Origin: Diatrype stigma
Taxonomy: Eukaryota; Ascomycota; Sordariomycetes; Xylariales; Diatrypaceae
Assembly (NCBI GenBank): GCA_022225965.2
Contig: JAKJXP020000021.1
Coordinates: forward strand, 62,001-126,000
Length of the DNA: 64,000 bases
Direction: 5' to 3'
Shown in pieces: positions 1 to 11,443 of this stretch. Made by a program: the position numbers and the translations under genes. Every line of letters begins with the position of its first letter. Within the stretch, counting starts at the first letter, position 1. Under the pieces are notes generated by a model. The model did not search any database, was not told the origin of the DNA, and saw only the letters and a list, made by a program, of their open reading frames with translations.

Positions 1-857
1 ACCAATACAACACTTTGGGATGCGAAACCAGGAGCCCACCACCGCAGTCGTCCAAGCCACAATCAGTCGGTCGGTAAGGTGGTCAAAGCCAGGTAAGACA
101 AGATCGTAGTTAGCGAGTGTTACAACTTACGAACCTATGCCGTCCCTCCGTTGCATTTCATCTAACTAACTGCCGGCCATTTTCCCTTTCGTCGCACATG
201 ATTCAGCCCGTGTTCAGCCACTCGAGCGACGAGAACCCTGTCCCAGACAACGACAGCCTCTTACATAGGTATGTATGTAGGTATGCAGTTGTCGGCATGT
301 GCGTAGTCGCTAGTTATATAATGCGTGGGTAGTCCTCCGCCTGCGAAAAAAGCAACGGCCCTAGCAACCGAGAGATGTAAAACGGACCTGTCTCAAAACT
401 ACTCTACCAACGAACGTATGGACATCTGGACACTCCTCTGCCGTTTACCAAATGGGCGGCGACAAGCGGGGTGTTACCTCCTTGGATCGTTGCAGCATGC
501 CGTGCCACCGAGATCCCGTCAGTCAGGCTGTTGTCCTCGGCTCATTTATTATGGAAACGCCCGACGGTACTACGTAGAAATGTCAAACTCGATGCCATCA
601 TCCTCTTCCACGATAAGCGATATTGTTGTACATTAATCTAGTAACGGCAACTAAATAAATACAAGGGGGTGCCTACGTGACCTGCGTGTGTAGATACATG
701 TAGGGCACCCTAGATCTATAGGGGGTTGGGAGATATTGCCAGGATTCAGGCTAATATGTACATATGGTTACAAAACGGGCCGGTGATGTCACAGCCGTCC
801 GTAGGTATATATTCAATATGCGGCATGCGTGAGGGGCGTAGACCAACTCGGCAGCGC
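1..857. other. Intergenic, no gene seen
   Basis: No coding sequence can be supported here. Open frames are short and lack fungal protein character. The stretch is the 3' flank of the minus-strand mitochondrial transcription factor gene and the left edge of the window, so a gene beginning further left cannot be excluded. Confidence 0.6.
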
Positions 858-2901
858 TTATTCCACAGCAGAGCCCATCACGCCTACGGCATACGGGTCT
901 TCGGTATCTGTGGTCCGCGCGATGAGATCGTGCAGCTCCGGCCGGAACGGCCACTCCATCCACAGTTCGATGAGCTGTTCCCACTGGCGCGCGTTCAGCA
1001 TGCGGGCCGTTATCATCCCGTAGGTGGACCGCTTGACACCCTCCCGGCACGGCATGCCATGATTGTTCTTGCCATCTGCGATGCTGCTCCAGCGCGGCAT
1101 GATGTAGTCGGCCGCGCCCGGCCACACGATGTCAAGGGCGTGCCCGAGGGGCGTCGTGCTCTGCGCCAGGAGCCCGCTCATCACGAGCTCGAGCGTATCG
1201 GCCGCGCGGTTCGAGTCGGGCCCCACTTGCCGCAGCAGCGGGTGCACGTCCCGCGGCTGGATGTCAACCAGCGCGCACTCCACGTTAGGGAAGAACTCAT
1301 CGGCCTGGGCGACCAGCGGCTCATATGGGCGCTGGTCCCATTGCAGCAGTGGCGGGTACTGGCGTATGAAGTGCAGGTTGTCCCGGTAGGTGATGAACTC
1401 CTGTTTGAAATTGCTGGTCTGCGAATGCATTGCCGTATGCCACTCGTCCTCGAGCTGCTGCAACTTAGCGGGACTCGTCCTGCGGTCTTTATGTTTTGCA
1501 TGCAGATTGTCTAGGGCCGATACCAAGTTATGGAGCGTCTGCCATTTCTTTCGCTCACCCCTCAGTCTCCACGCGTAACCTTTCATAGTTTTGTACTCAT
1601 CAGAGTCCTGTGGCAGCAATTTTGTCTGGTGCTTTTGCTCGAGAGCCGCCAGCGTATCCATAAAGCTTCGCTGGAATTCAGGTGCCACGCTCCCAAGCTT
1701 GGCCATTTCCTTCCTAGCAGTTGGGCGAGCGGCCTGAACCTCGCGCAAGGTTTTCGACTCTCTACCTTTAGGGACGACCAGTCCGGCTTCTTCCATTCTT
1801 TCGGCGGCAAGCAAGCTACTGTAGGTTTCTGTGGCGTTGTCTCGTATGTACCACAAGGATTCGGGACCATCGCGCCCACAGACCTCGCGCACCCATTCGC
1901 AGTAAAGCTCAGCCTCCATAGCGCTACGCCGCCGTCTTTGCATATTTCTAGGCAGGAAAGCCGCCGTATCTTCCTGTCTCGACCATACTAGCATACGAAC
2001 TTGACCATATTTCTGGAACAGGCTGCTAGTGTGTATGGAATTGATCAACTGGTGGAAAACCAGTAAAGCTAAGGAATTGAAGCTCTTGTATTTCTTGGGG
2101 GGGTGGAAAGCGATATTGGCTATGACGAGAAGGGTATCGTTTCGCTGGTTGGGTTTGAAGGTATCTTTGACGGGTACCTGATGCGGCAGGTACTCGGGCG
2201 TTAATATTGAGTTGAGGTCGCGCCAGACGATACCGGATTTGGGAACCAGGATGGAACCAGGTTGGTCGAGGATCGGTTGAAGAAAAGGTCTGTAGAGCTC
2301 CTCGTCAGGTTCCATCAGAATGTGCGAACGAGGGTTGAGGAGATCGTGGACTTTCTGGCTCCATACTCCGGCGCCTGGGTAAATATCGATGATGTCGCAT
2401 CCTTCATGTCGCTCCTTGAAATCAGAGCCGAGATATTTGAGGATGTCATCTAGCATCGCTTTGAGTCAACATTTTCCGTATCAGTAGAACATGCATGTCC
2501 CCTCCAAGGACTAGGCGACTCAGGAGACACAACATACCGCATAAACTTTCGCTTACGATGTGAACTCGACGTTTCTCTCCCTTGGCTGGGCTCTTAGTGC
2601 TTTGTGCAACCCTTCGTTTTCTAGTAGCGGCCCTTGCGGCCTTTGCGGCCGCGTCATCTTCGGCCGTGTCTTTGTTGCTCGCTCGTGAGTTCCTGTTATT
2701 AGTGCGCACTTTCCAGAGTCCAGTATCGAATAGCTTTTCCGCTGCTGGATAGGCGATAGACAGCTGGTTGTTCTCGAGTGTGGTTGTAGACGTTTGTCGG
2801 CTGCAGGTCCAATTCAGAGGCTTTCGTCCCCAAGTTCTGACAAGGAGAGGCGGAGGAAAGACGGGAATAAGATTCCGCACATTACTCCGGGCAGAGAACA
2901 T
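858..2901 (-). CDS. mtf1: Mitochondrial transcription factor B-like protein (rRNA adenine dimethyltransferase fold)
   Basis: Two exons, 2901-2538 and 2449-858, with an 88-nt intron (GTATGT...CTAG) that joins in phase 1 and gives a 651-residue protein. The first about 45 residues are rich in Arg/Ser/Thr and poor in acids, as in a mitochondrial presequence. A Lys/Arg/Ala-rich linker follows, and then the SAM-fold core begins across the splice (SLC|DDILKYL), with the motif I region DIYPGAGVWS, the LMEPDEELY segment, and VPKSGIVWRDL. This order matches the fungal Mtf1/mtTFB family, relatives of KsgA/Dim1 methyltransferases that act with the mitochondrial RNA polymerase to open promoters. Whether methyltransferase activity is retained cannot be told. 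The C-terminal half is long and charged, as in Pezizomycotina homologues and unlike short yeast Mtf1. The start was chosen as the only ATG that gives a targeting-like N-terminus. Confidence 0.85.
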
Positions 2902-3041
2902 GTGACAAGGAAGGCAGCCGACGATGATGAAGCAGCAGAACAGAAGTACACTTGGGTAGGTATATGTATATTACCAACGGCAGGGATGATTCTGAGTCCT
3001 TTTGGTGTGTCTGTAGGTATGTATGTATGGATAATGCTTCA

Positions 3042-3077
3042 AGGTGTTCCAGGTGTTCCAGGTGTTCCAGGTGTTCA
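3042..3077. repeat. 9-bp minisatellite, four units
   Basis: Four head-to-tail copies of AGGTGTTCC, the last ending in A instead of C. They lie about 140 bp upstream of the mtTFB start codon, so possibly in its promoter or 5' UTR. Confidence 0.95.
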
Positions 3078-3467
3078 AGGTGGTTATCTAAGGCATTGCC
3101 TACGGGCAGGTGGGAAGTATCTTGATGCAGGATGCGATGCAGTATCTGGTGCTCGATAGGCACCTAGCCAGCTACCTAGACTGCTAGACTAGCCCCGCAG
3201 TGCTGTCCCAGTGCCCGGCAAGGAAACGGCAACCATTAACTAATAAGCTTTTCAGCGGGGTCTTGAACTTGTCTGGAAGAAACAAAAAAAAAATATTTTG
3301 CCAGTTATTTTCTGCCAGCCATCACCGCCGCACGCCTACATAATACAGGCGTTGAAGCATTGACCCCAAATGACGACACAACCACATTCAATGGAGACCC
3401 GCTGAGTTTCAGTGGATATCATGAGCTTAGCATGCCGTTCAGAACTTCAACTTCTCAAAAACACTGA

Positions 3468-3492
3468 ATATCAGATATCTGATATCTGATAT
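3468..3492. repeat. Perfect ATATC palindrome with an extra half-unit
   Basis: Positions 3468-3485 form a perfect 18-bp palindrome built from ATATCAGATATC and its complement. A further CTGATAT follows directly. It could form a cruciform or be a binding site; no factor is assigned. Confidence 0.85.
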
Positions 3493-3927
3493 AATTAAGT
3501 ACTGTTCAGGATTGATCCAGGCCTGTAAAAGTCATGATGTTACGTTATATATGCCAAGTGACCAAGTGATACACATTCATACAACCGCTTCACTCGCTCG
3601 CCCAACCTCATATAGTGACAAGTGCGAGTCATGGCGGTGCTGTCAGCATTGGCATATATTTGATGATCGCATCCGAGCTACACCAGCACGCGATTCCAAT
3701 CCTGCCAAGTCAACATCTAAGCTTTGCTATTGGCGGAACAACCCATCATACGTACGCCTCTGCCAGGTTCTCCGCCAGCTTATTGTACCACCATGATGAC
3801 TTCACCCCCATATATGTACCGTGCAATCCCCCGCTATGTTCTCTTCCACATGTTACTACCCCATATCATCGCAGAGTAAATACTACACTATAGGGAGAGC
3901 CAGCAGTAGTTATCAGTCCTCTTCAAG

Positions 3928-4407
3928 ATGCATTCTATCACAATCCATATCCTCATAGCATTTACTATCATAGGGAACCCAGTCCTTGCTCGAGCACCCG
4001 ACGGCGCCCTCTTATCTCCCCGCGAGGTACACGACGGCGATGATGTTTCTCAGCCCAGAACCCCTACGATCGTTGGTTCCGTAATGAATGAACATCGCGA
4101 CACGGAGATTCTGTGAGTAGCCACATGTGGACATTGGAGTCCGCAGTCTCCACACTGGGGTATCACTACTGACATTTGCTCTCGTAGCATCGCCTCAAAG
4201 GCCAGAGACCATGCGGACGCTGAGAAGTTCTCACCGCGAAGCGATGAGAAACGAGCCCCGTTAAAAAAGGGCGGTAGTAGCGGCTCAACAGGCAACTCTA
4301 CCAATACCGGTGACAGTGCCGGGGCTGTTGTAGGGGGTACAGGCACTGCAGCACCGTTTGCCATCACGTTGAGTTTGTTAACGACCTTGGGTTTGCTAGG
4401 AATATAA
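3928..4407 (+). CDS. Small secreted GPI-anchored surface protein
   Basis: Two exons, 3928-4112 and 4188-4407, separated by a 75-nt intron (GTGAGT...CGTAG), give 134 residues. The N-terminus is a clear signal peptide (hydrophobic ILIAFTIIG, then ARA). The middle is hydrophilic and charged. The C-terminal third is rich in Gly/Ser/Thr/Asn (KKGGSSGSTGNSTNTG), with small residues around GDSAGAVVGG as a possible omega site, and it ends in a hydrophobic tail (ITLSLLTTLGLLGI) with no cytoplasmic residues. This is the layout of a GPI-anchored fungal cell-surface protein. It has no cysteines in the mature part and no recognised enzymatic domain. The tail only appears after splicing, which supports the intron. 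Confidence 0.75.
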
Positions 4408-6598
4408 ATGGTTACAAGGGGCGTCGTGAAAGAGTATTTTGGATTATATACGATGGCGAATACTTATTCCTTCTCTGTTTAGCATTGTAATCATTTGTGA
4501 CTAGTTTAATAATAGCAAGGAGTCACAAGATAACACACATCCCAAGTCACTTTATGCTCCGTTCTACGAAACTAGCAAAGGAGCCTCAAGTCTCGAGCTG
4601 TTTGCGCTTTTCCACTTACTGGTATGTAGGGAGATTAACGAGATAGGGGTCTCACATAGGGGGGTCTATGAATGAATTAGTACATGTGTATATAAGTAAA
4701 GAGCATATCGTGGGAAATAGACAAGTTTCGAACGGCATGTACTTCGACAGCCGCAGGAACATGTTGTCCGAAGGGGATCGGGTACGTGTTCGGAACCAGA
4801 ATACGATTGCTATCTTGTATTAAGATATGAACTTCACCATGTGCCACTTTCTAAGGACGTCGGTACATGCATCGAGAATCTGGAATGCTACCGGTGGCTG
4901 TATCATCCGAACAGGGGCCATGTAACTCACATAGGAAATGTAATGTATGCGTTCGAATGGTGTCCATTCCTGCCTCTCATATGATATATATCTGCCGCGT
5001 TTCTCCCATGATTGAGTAGTCGCATTGTTATAAAATCGAGTTTCCCTCAAGGTACCAGATAGAATGGTAAAACGGAGCCTCCAGGAGTCCATCATAAGGT
5101 TTGCCCCCTTTTCTTGCAGCTTTACAATGGCCAGTGTTATCGAAAGAGCCTTCAGCAGCGACAATACCTACACTCCAGGAATATGCTAGCCGTATAATAC
5201 TAAAACCAAGCCTTACCTTGCTGAGACCATTAATATTGACTGCTATGGGTCACTATGTTTGAAGCATGAGCGCGAGTTGCAAATATAGAACAATGTCAAT
5301 ATCCTCGGTCCTTTCCAACTGAATCGATGGTCCTATACCGTACTAATCAATGCCAGTATCAGGGTAGCATCTAAACTAGGTTTGCATGCCAGCCACATAA
5401 GCTCCCAGGTCCCAGCACTGAACTACGACTTGGCAAACATATGATATCAGAGGCTAAACACCGCATATTGTCTTGGTTGAGAATGATGCACCACATAGAA
5501 TATCGATACTGCCAGTTGATTCATGCTTTGATGATATGATGCAAGCGGGTTGTGCCATTGCCGTGACAACCTCAGAGTACAGAACCGGTGCTGCAGACAA
5601 ATATCTGAGCTTTAGGTGTTACAGTTTCCGGCACTGCTTAATATTGTAATATTGTCAATTAATTTAAGTCATCTGGAGACTGAAGTTCAATGCATTCCCG
5701 AGGTCTACTGAATACGTAGAACACCAGCCACATTTGCAATGAGCGTTTACATTTGGTGATGTGTCTGCTTTGGTAGAAAGCCAGTAGGTGGTTACCTATG
5801 GGAGCATTACCTAACCAACATCACACCCGCTCGCCGCTGTCGTTAGCTGGGCCAGGAGGGTTCACAAGCAGTTGTCGCACAGTTGCAGTGAAGCCTGATA
5901 ACCAACCCCACCATTTCACCCTAGAATAGAAGGCGGTGGCAGATTAGGGCAGTTAGCGCCGGGAAAGTGTGGACTTGCCGGTCTTAGCTGGGGCACGTAG
6001 CCAACTGGATAACTGGATTAGGGTAACCAGGCTTGGCTTGGGATTGTTTGGGAGCATTGGAGCATTGCAACGTCATTGCTGCCATTGATGCTATCGTGTT
6101 GCCGCTCGTGTGCTTGTCAGCGCATAAACACCATCACATGTTTTCCCCCCTTCCATTCGCAATGGGCATATCGGGTAGTATAGCTACTGGACACACATGC
6201 TAACATTCAACGTGCAGTCTGCCATTGTCAATGCTCCATTCCATGATCGGCGACATTGAATGCTAGACTAGGTCCAGACAGCTTTATCTTTCAGTGGTGT
6301 TCCTTCCAATGATTGCTGTGAATATCGTCGACCTGACCTCACGTCTCGATTTCAACCACAATCCTACATTCCACACCATCGCCGATCAACATACAAGGGC
6401 TGCTTTAGGGTCGTAGGCCTGAAAGTCAGCAGAAGGTGTGATGAATCAGTGTATACGCCAGAAAGTAAACAAAAAGAGCTGCTATTCTTGTTGGGAACGC
6501 GACGGATTGTCCAGCCACCGCAGCCTACCCCCTACCTACCATTGTATCATCTCGATTTGAAACTTTTCAATCGCATACCCAGCAAACAACAGTGAAGG
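4408..6598. other. Long intergenic region, one doubtful ORF
   Basis: A 2.2-kb stretch without a convincing gene. The longest frame (complement 4820-5164, 114 residues) has no recognised domain, an unusual Tyr/Arg-rich composition and no detectable exon partners, so it is not called. The rest shows mixed composition with no obvious repeats, and its right end must carry the promoter of the ankyrin gene. Confidence 0.5.
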
Positions 6599-7324
6599 AT
6601 GGACCACCATCTTATGATTGGGCCTGCACAACGCTTGCGGCGAGCTATCCATAGAGACGATGCCTTGCTTGTTCAGCGTATCATCAAGGCCCATCCCGGT
6701 CTACTTCACAACCCCGACGTCACTTCTACTGGGCTCTCCAACTCCAACCTCCATCTTGCTGCCAGCCTCGGTCACGTTGAGGTATGCCGAGTCTTGTTAT
6801 CCCTTGGCCATGAGGATCCTACGCCTGCCCTGAACGAGAAGCACCAAACCGCCTTGATGCTAGCTGCTGCCGGCGGCCATACCGAGGTGGTCCATCTGCT
6901 CTGCGAAGCCGACCCCTCCTGCATTTTGCGTCGCGATATACGCGGCCGAGATGCTATCATGGAAGCGAGCCTAGGAGGGTACGATACCGCGCTCCAGCTC
7001 CTGCTCACCTACGTCCCGGGCGGCCCCCAAGACGCTGTCCAGAGCTACGACATTGATGGCAACACGGCGCTGCACTTCGCCAGCAGCAAAGGCCACCTCG
7101 ATGTGCTTGGTACCCTGCTGGCCGCCGGGGCCGATCCCGACAAGAGGAACATTTGGAGCTGGACCGCGGTTGCTTACAGCGCTACCGTGCAGACCGAGGT
7201 CAAACTGAAGAGCTTGATTGCACGTGATACCGATAAGCGCAATCGTCTGAAGTCTGATGCCGCCGAGAGTAGGAAAGGGGCCGCTGTCCGTATCGTTGAG
7301 AGAGACGTTAGCAGCACGGACTAG
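6599..7324 (+). CDS. avo2: Ankyrin-repeat protein, probable TORC2 subunit Avo2-like
   Basis: Intronless, 241 residues. It opens with AQRLRRAIHRDDALLVQRII, which resembles the N-terminus of yeast Avo2, the ankyrin subunit of TOR complex 2. Ankyrin repeats follow at about residues 47-75 (SNLHLAASLGHVEVCRVLL), 83-108 (HQTALMLAAAGGHTEVVHLL), 115-140 and 152-180 (GNTALHFASSKGHLDVLGTLL, AAGADPDKRN). The C-terminal about 40 residues are charged and probably disordered. If the assignment holds, the protein is a non-catalytic scaffold of TORC2 at the plasma membrane, acting in growth and cell-wall signalling. The ankyrin fold is certain. The Avo2 assignment rests on the N-terminal pattern, overall size and repeat position, and another small ankyrin protein is possible. 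Confidence 0.7.
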   Translation: MDHHLMIGPAQRLRRAIHRDDALLVQRIIKAHPGLLHNPDVTSTGLSNSNLHLAASLGHVEVCRVLLSLGHEDPTPALNEKHQTALMLAAAGGHTEVVHLLCEADPSCILRRDIRGRDAIMEASLGGYDTALQLLLTYVPGGPQDAVQSYDIDGNTALHFASSKGHLDVLGTLLAAGADPDKRNIWSWTAVAYSATVQTEVKLKSLIARDTDKRNRLKSDAAESRKGAAVRIVERDVSSTD

Positions 7325-8434
7325 GAGCCAACGCCAGCAACGACCAGTTCTCCCATCGCCAGCCTGGTACAGCGCTTTACACAGGCCGTTTCGAAAAACA
7401 GATAGGACGTCGGCTTTTGTCATGATGACTATTAGTGCGTGGCTATCTCTCGCACCGGACCTGCTATGTGTGTTCTGGAATGATTCCCAACAATCCCACG
7501 GACCTTCAACTTGGAGTCACCGCACTTTGTGTGCCTGCCTGAGCCTACTGCCGTTTCATCCCATAGTTCGATAGTCGCCGTACCAGTACCTAGGTCCCAT
7601 GTACGCCGACTGCGTGAAGACGTTTGTTTGTCTGGCTCATACACACTACATCATATCAAGACTCTACCATGGACTCAAGGGAGTTCAGTCAATACCCCAG
7701 GCCCCGTCATCTTGGCACCCCGAGTGGACGGTATCTCGCACTGTTAATACTGTCTCCAGGATGATAGCCACATCACATCAATCGACTACTTATGCATTCT
7801 CAGCTCTGACCATGTTGGAACACTAGTTCTAGATGGCGTTAAGAGTTACCTATACCAACCAAGCTTCCCCCAGTATGAGGAGTTTTCTACAGCACTATAC
7901 TTCTATCTGATAGTTCGGGCCCTCTGAGAAGCTATCGATACTATGGTCCTTCACTTGGTCATGGTATTTGATCATGGTGCTTGCTCATGAAACAATACAT
8001 ACTACGTACCCCTCCTTGCACTCAATATGGCGGTCAGTCTTAATGCTATCCATACCTACCTAGAGGTGTTTGTCCTGTGAGCAAGCAGGACAATGCGCTG
8101 CCTTAGGTTCATGATCAGTGCCCATAGCACGTTAATTCGCCTTTATTACTGGGCGCTATTAATCGAGACATGGTCATCTAATGACTGGACTGAAATTCTG
8201 AGTAGACTAGATTCTATCGCCTCGTTGAAGTGAGCCTCCGGATCCAATCAAACAGCCGCATGATGGAGTCATCTGGTTTTTCGAACCACTACTGCGTCTT
8301 AATGGTATTACCTACTGCATGAACAGACGCACTATTAAATAATGGAAGACTATTTGAATTTGGCGGCATTCACTTTATTGTACTTTGCACTGTCACTTCC
8401 TGTCAAGATGCTGGAAACAGACGCTAGAGTCTTC
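7325..8434. other. Intergenic, no gene seen
   Basis: About 1.1 kb downstream of the ankyrin gene. Several overlapping short frames between 7430 and 7830 look like chance; none shows a domain or a consistent splice partner. A short frame at 8342-8536 lies just ahead of the next gene but shows no family features. Confidence 0.5.
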
Positions 8435-8442
8435 TATAAATA
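8435..8442 (+). promoter_or_regulatory. Putative TATA box
   Basis: TATAAATA followed by a pyrimidine-rich stretch (about 8463-8490), typical of a fungal core promoter and transcription start. It would place the 5' end of the next gene's mRNA near 8470. Confidence 0.5.
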
Positions 8443-8679
8443 CGACGACGTATCGTCGTGGAACTCTTCCTCTATTTCCCCCTTTTCCTGGCAGCACATC
8501 ACCAGACATCATCTCCCTGAGGTCGCCGATACTTAACTCGTGAATACCGCCTTCAGCGATTGTCTGTCAACCATATACACATTCATACGACCATACTGCT
8601 TGTCATCACGTCCTCAGATCTGTTTGATCACCCTCCCCTTTGATTCTGCATCTCGTGACTAAGTCTTGTTGGTCACTCA

Positions 8680-9951
8680 GTGACCCCTATCACAGTGGCT
8701 TCTCACGGTCGATACACCCACGACGTATCTACTGAGTTACCCTACCCAGCCACCAAGCTTGTTGTTGGCCAACACCTTTGGGTACATCCCTCTGAGCCTT
8801 GCTGGGCTTGGTTGGTTGTGGGATCGTTCTACGACTCTGACGACCACGAGCTTTGGCACATTGAGGTGTTCCTTAGCAACATAGTTAGAGACAACAGCAC
8901 GCAGAACAGTGGTCAGTGTGACTCCCCCCAGCTTGCTTTACTCATTTGCTATTACTGCATCAGCAAAAGTTTGTATATATTCTTCAGAAATTGCACTTGT
9001 GTTCAACCCCACCCTTGTTCTTCAACTTACACCTAGTAGAAGAAGTTCTAGCTATCGACGAAAACGACGATAACAGCAGCTTTACCGATTCTGAGAGGGA
9101 CTTTGAGCATATCCCCCAGCCCTACGAGTCTCAAGTCAACGTAGCGACCTCCCGCCAGGCTTGCACACTTGACCCGCAGACAATTCACGGCTTAGTTCCC
9201 CGAGTGCCCCAGAACCCCTGGACAAACCCACCCTCAGCTATGTCTGGTTGGAATCCAAGTTTTGGCTGGGAGAACTCCCCAGTCGGCACTGGCACTCCGA
9301 CCCCCCCTCCTGTTCCTGGTCCTTACCCAGGTGAGAAGAACCCCTCCCTCCCTTGACAAACACCCTGGCTCAGGCTCGGGAGAAATCTATCGCGCAAGCT
9401 TACACTTTCTCACAGGAATTTTCAACGCGCAGCAAATTCCCCCTGCCTACGCTGCATTCCCCAGCTTCGCGCACCCGGTGCCCTTCCTTCCCGGCCAGCC
9501 GGACCCGCGGTTCGCGAACCCGCCGCCGCCCTACGACGACGCGTACGGGGCGTCGGTGCTGCGCAACTCGACGGGCGGTGTGGGGTGCGAGCCGGGCTAC
9601 AACCTGGTGTTCGCGCCCGAGTACACCAAGGTGCACGTGATCCGGTCGCGCACGGCGCCGTGGCGCATCCCCCCCGGCATGTCGACCAACTTCGCCGCCT
9701 ACCACGTGCCATGCAACATCACGCTCGGCGAGTTCCTCGAGGGATTCGGCGCCACCAACCCCATCCCCCGCCTGAACCGCCTCACCGAGTGTACCACGGG
9801 CCACAGCGGCCGCTGGTACAAGGGCCTCACGATCGGCGGCGACGAGATCGCCATGATGGGCAAGACCCTGAAGCAGATGGGCTGGGACCGCCTCCGCTCG
9901 GGTCGCACGGGCGAGAAGCAGGTTGTGTGGCTGTGGATTACGAAGGACTAG
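8680..9951 (+). CDS. Conserved fungal protein of unknown function, 5' end unresolved
   Basis: Three coding exons can be followed: about 8680-8911, 9037-9330 and 9416-9951, with introns of 125 nt (GTCAGT...CCTAG) and 85 nt (GTGAGA...CACAG), both phase 1. They give about 353 residues. The N-terminal part (KLVVGQHLWV, CWAWLVVGSFYDSDDHELW) looks like a compact domain. A proline/asparagine-rich linker follows. The C-terminal 120 residues are well ordered (GEFLEGFGATN, LTECTTGHSGRWYKG, MGWDRLRSGRTGEKQVVWLW) and have the look of a conserved fungal family. Exon 3 is strongly GC-rich in third positions. There is no ATG in any frame from 8411 to 9238, so the initiator must be a split codon, an upstream exon, or the GTG at 8680; an ATG at 9239 would remove the N-terminal domain. 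Confidence 0.65.
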
Positions 9952-10206
9952 GACTGGGACTAGGACTATGGAGGTTTGATTGCTACTTGAGCATCCATGT
10001 GCTGGATGGGTGGATGGACCGACCGAGCGCGGATATGGTGTGTCAAGCTATGTCTGGGACATAGAGACAAGGGTGGTTTTAACTTGTGTTTTTCTTCCTT
10101 TGCTACTTTGACTTACCAGCCATGGAGTTATGGGGAGACGGAAACCATGGAGTTCTAGGGGAGGGTGGGGGTTTGTCATTCAGTTTGCTTTGGCTGTTAG
10201 GGGTGT

Positions 10207-10220
10207 GGGGGGGGGGGGGG
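10207..10220 (+). repeat. Homopolymer of 14 G
   Basis: An uninterrupted G14 run within a G-rich stretch that starts near 10130. It could form a G-quadruplex in the transcript's 3' region, and its length may be a sequencing or polymorphism hotspot. Confidence 0.9.
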
Positions 10221-11310
10221 TGAAGCATGAGGGCCTCCCGAAGGTGTAACAGCACACATGGCAGTCTGCGTCCCTACTCACAAGGTACTAGACTAGAGTC
10301 ACTCTGGTGTGTCTCTTACCTTGTGTGTCATGTTGTTAGCAGGCGACTCCGTCACTTAACTAGTACCATCTAGTGTGGCAATGCCGTTTCTACACAGTTC
10401 TTTCCTCTATACTACTACAATATATGCTCCGGTAGTCTGCTACGTTGGCCAGCGCTATGTGGTTTTCACATACCACAATAGGTAGCGGGTAAAAAATCAA
10501 GTTCGTTTTTTAACACAATAAGTTTCTGCTTGGCTGCTATGTAACACTGGGAATGTTTGATATGTAGACACATGGTATGGTGAAACAGACAAGTATATAC
10601 AAGCTACCTTAAGTACAACCATATCTTAATGCCTACACATAAGTACTGGAGCCTCATTATGTTGAGAAGAAAATTTGAAGGACAATGTTTACACTGAGCC
10701 GCTAATGTATCGATTTGTTTGGCAAAATATACCCCCTAGGTATCCGCTGATGCCTCACTGGTAGTAATCATGCACACTCTTTCGTTACCAATGCTATCAT
10801 ATGATATAGTTAACCCCAGAACTAAGTACGTAACTTGTCTAAAGACTGCATTCTTGCACTATACTAACATACAATAGGTAATTACAGCATGGACCGTTAT
10901 GGTCATGGTGATTCTCTTGTCATCACAAGGACAAACCACCAAGAGCACAATAGGGAGAAGTAGCCCCATGACAGAGAAACCTATGTGCATACTATTGTCA
11001 CTTAAACCATGCTATGTATGAACAGTCTGCATATCACCTTGTCACTGATACTTGCTGCCTTAGTGTACACTACTTGAGGATGTTTTGCCATTATCGGCCC
11101 AGTGGGCAACGTCAGGCCTAAGCATGGGCCTGTTACAATAGGAATCTTGGGAGCTTATTATACGTTTCGCTAAATAGCTATCGAGCCTTGGCTGTATATA
11201 ATAGGAATGAGGCAGCTGGGAAGATATATATAACACTATGCCCACACTATGTGAATTCAACTCAGCCTGGATCTTTGACACAACCTTCAGCCTTTTTACT
11301 ATCACCTGAG

Positions 11311-11317
11311 TATAAAG
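11311..11317 (+). promoter_or_regulatory. Putative TATA box of the F-box-like gene
   Basis: TATAAAG about 130 bp upstream of the ATG at 11444, followed by a C/T-rich leader (TTCTTCTATTTC) just before the start codon. Confidence 0.45.
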
Positions 11318-11443
11318 TGCCAGCTGGGAGAGCGCAGCTCGACACCGATTCAATCTTGCATCCAAGCCTGTATCCAAACTTGCATCTCCGATCCTTTCGA
11401 CCCCTGCATACTTACATCTTCTTCTATTTCTCGATATTCTACC

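Larger units (their letters stand above)
2902..3927. other. Divergent intergenic region
   Basis: Lies between two divergently transcribed genes, so it should hold both promoters. It contains a 9-bp minisatellite (3042-3077) and an 18-bp ATATC palindrome (3468-3485), listed separately. No coding sequence is supported. Confidence 0.6.
9952..11443. other. Intergenic, G-run and promoter
   Basis: No gene supported. It contains a run of 14 G at 10207-10220 in the likely 3' flank of the preceding gene. Towards the right end it holds the TATA box (11311-11317) and a pyrimidine-rich leader of the F-box-like gene. Confidence 0.6.

Noticed and set aside
4820..5164. 114-residue minus-strand open frame
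   Set aside because: No domain, no promoter signal, no splice partners; kept only as a doubtful frame in the intergenic note.
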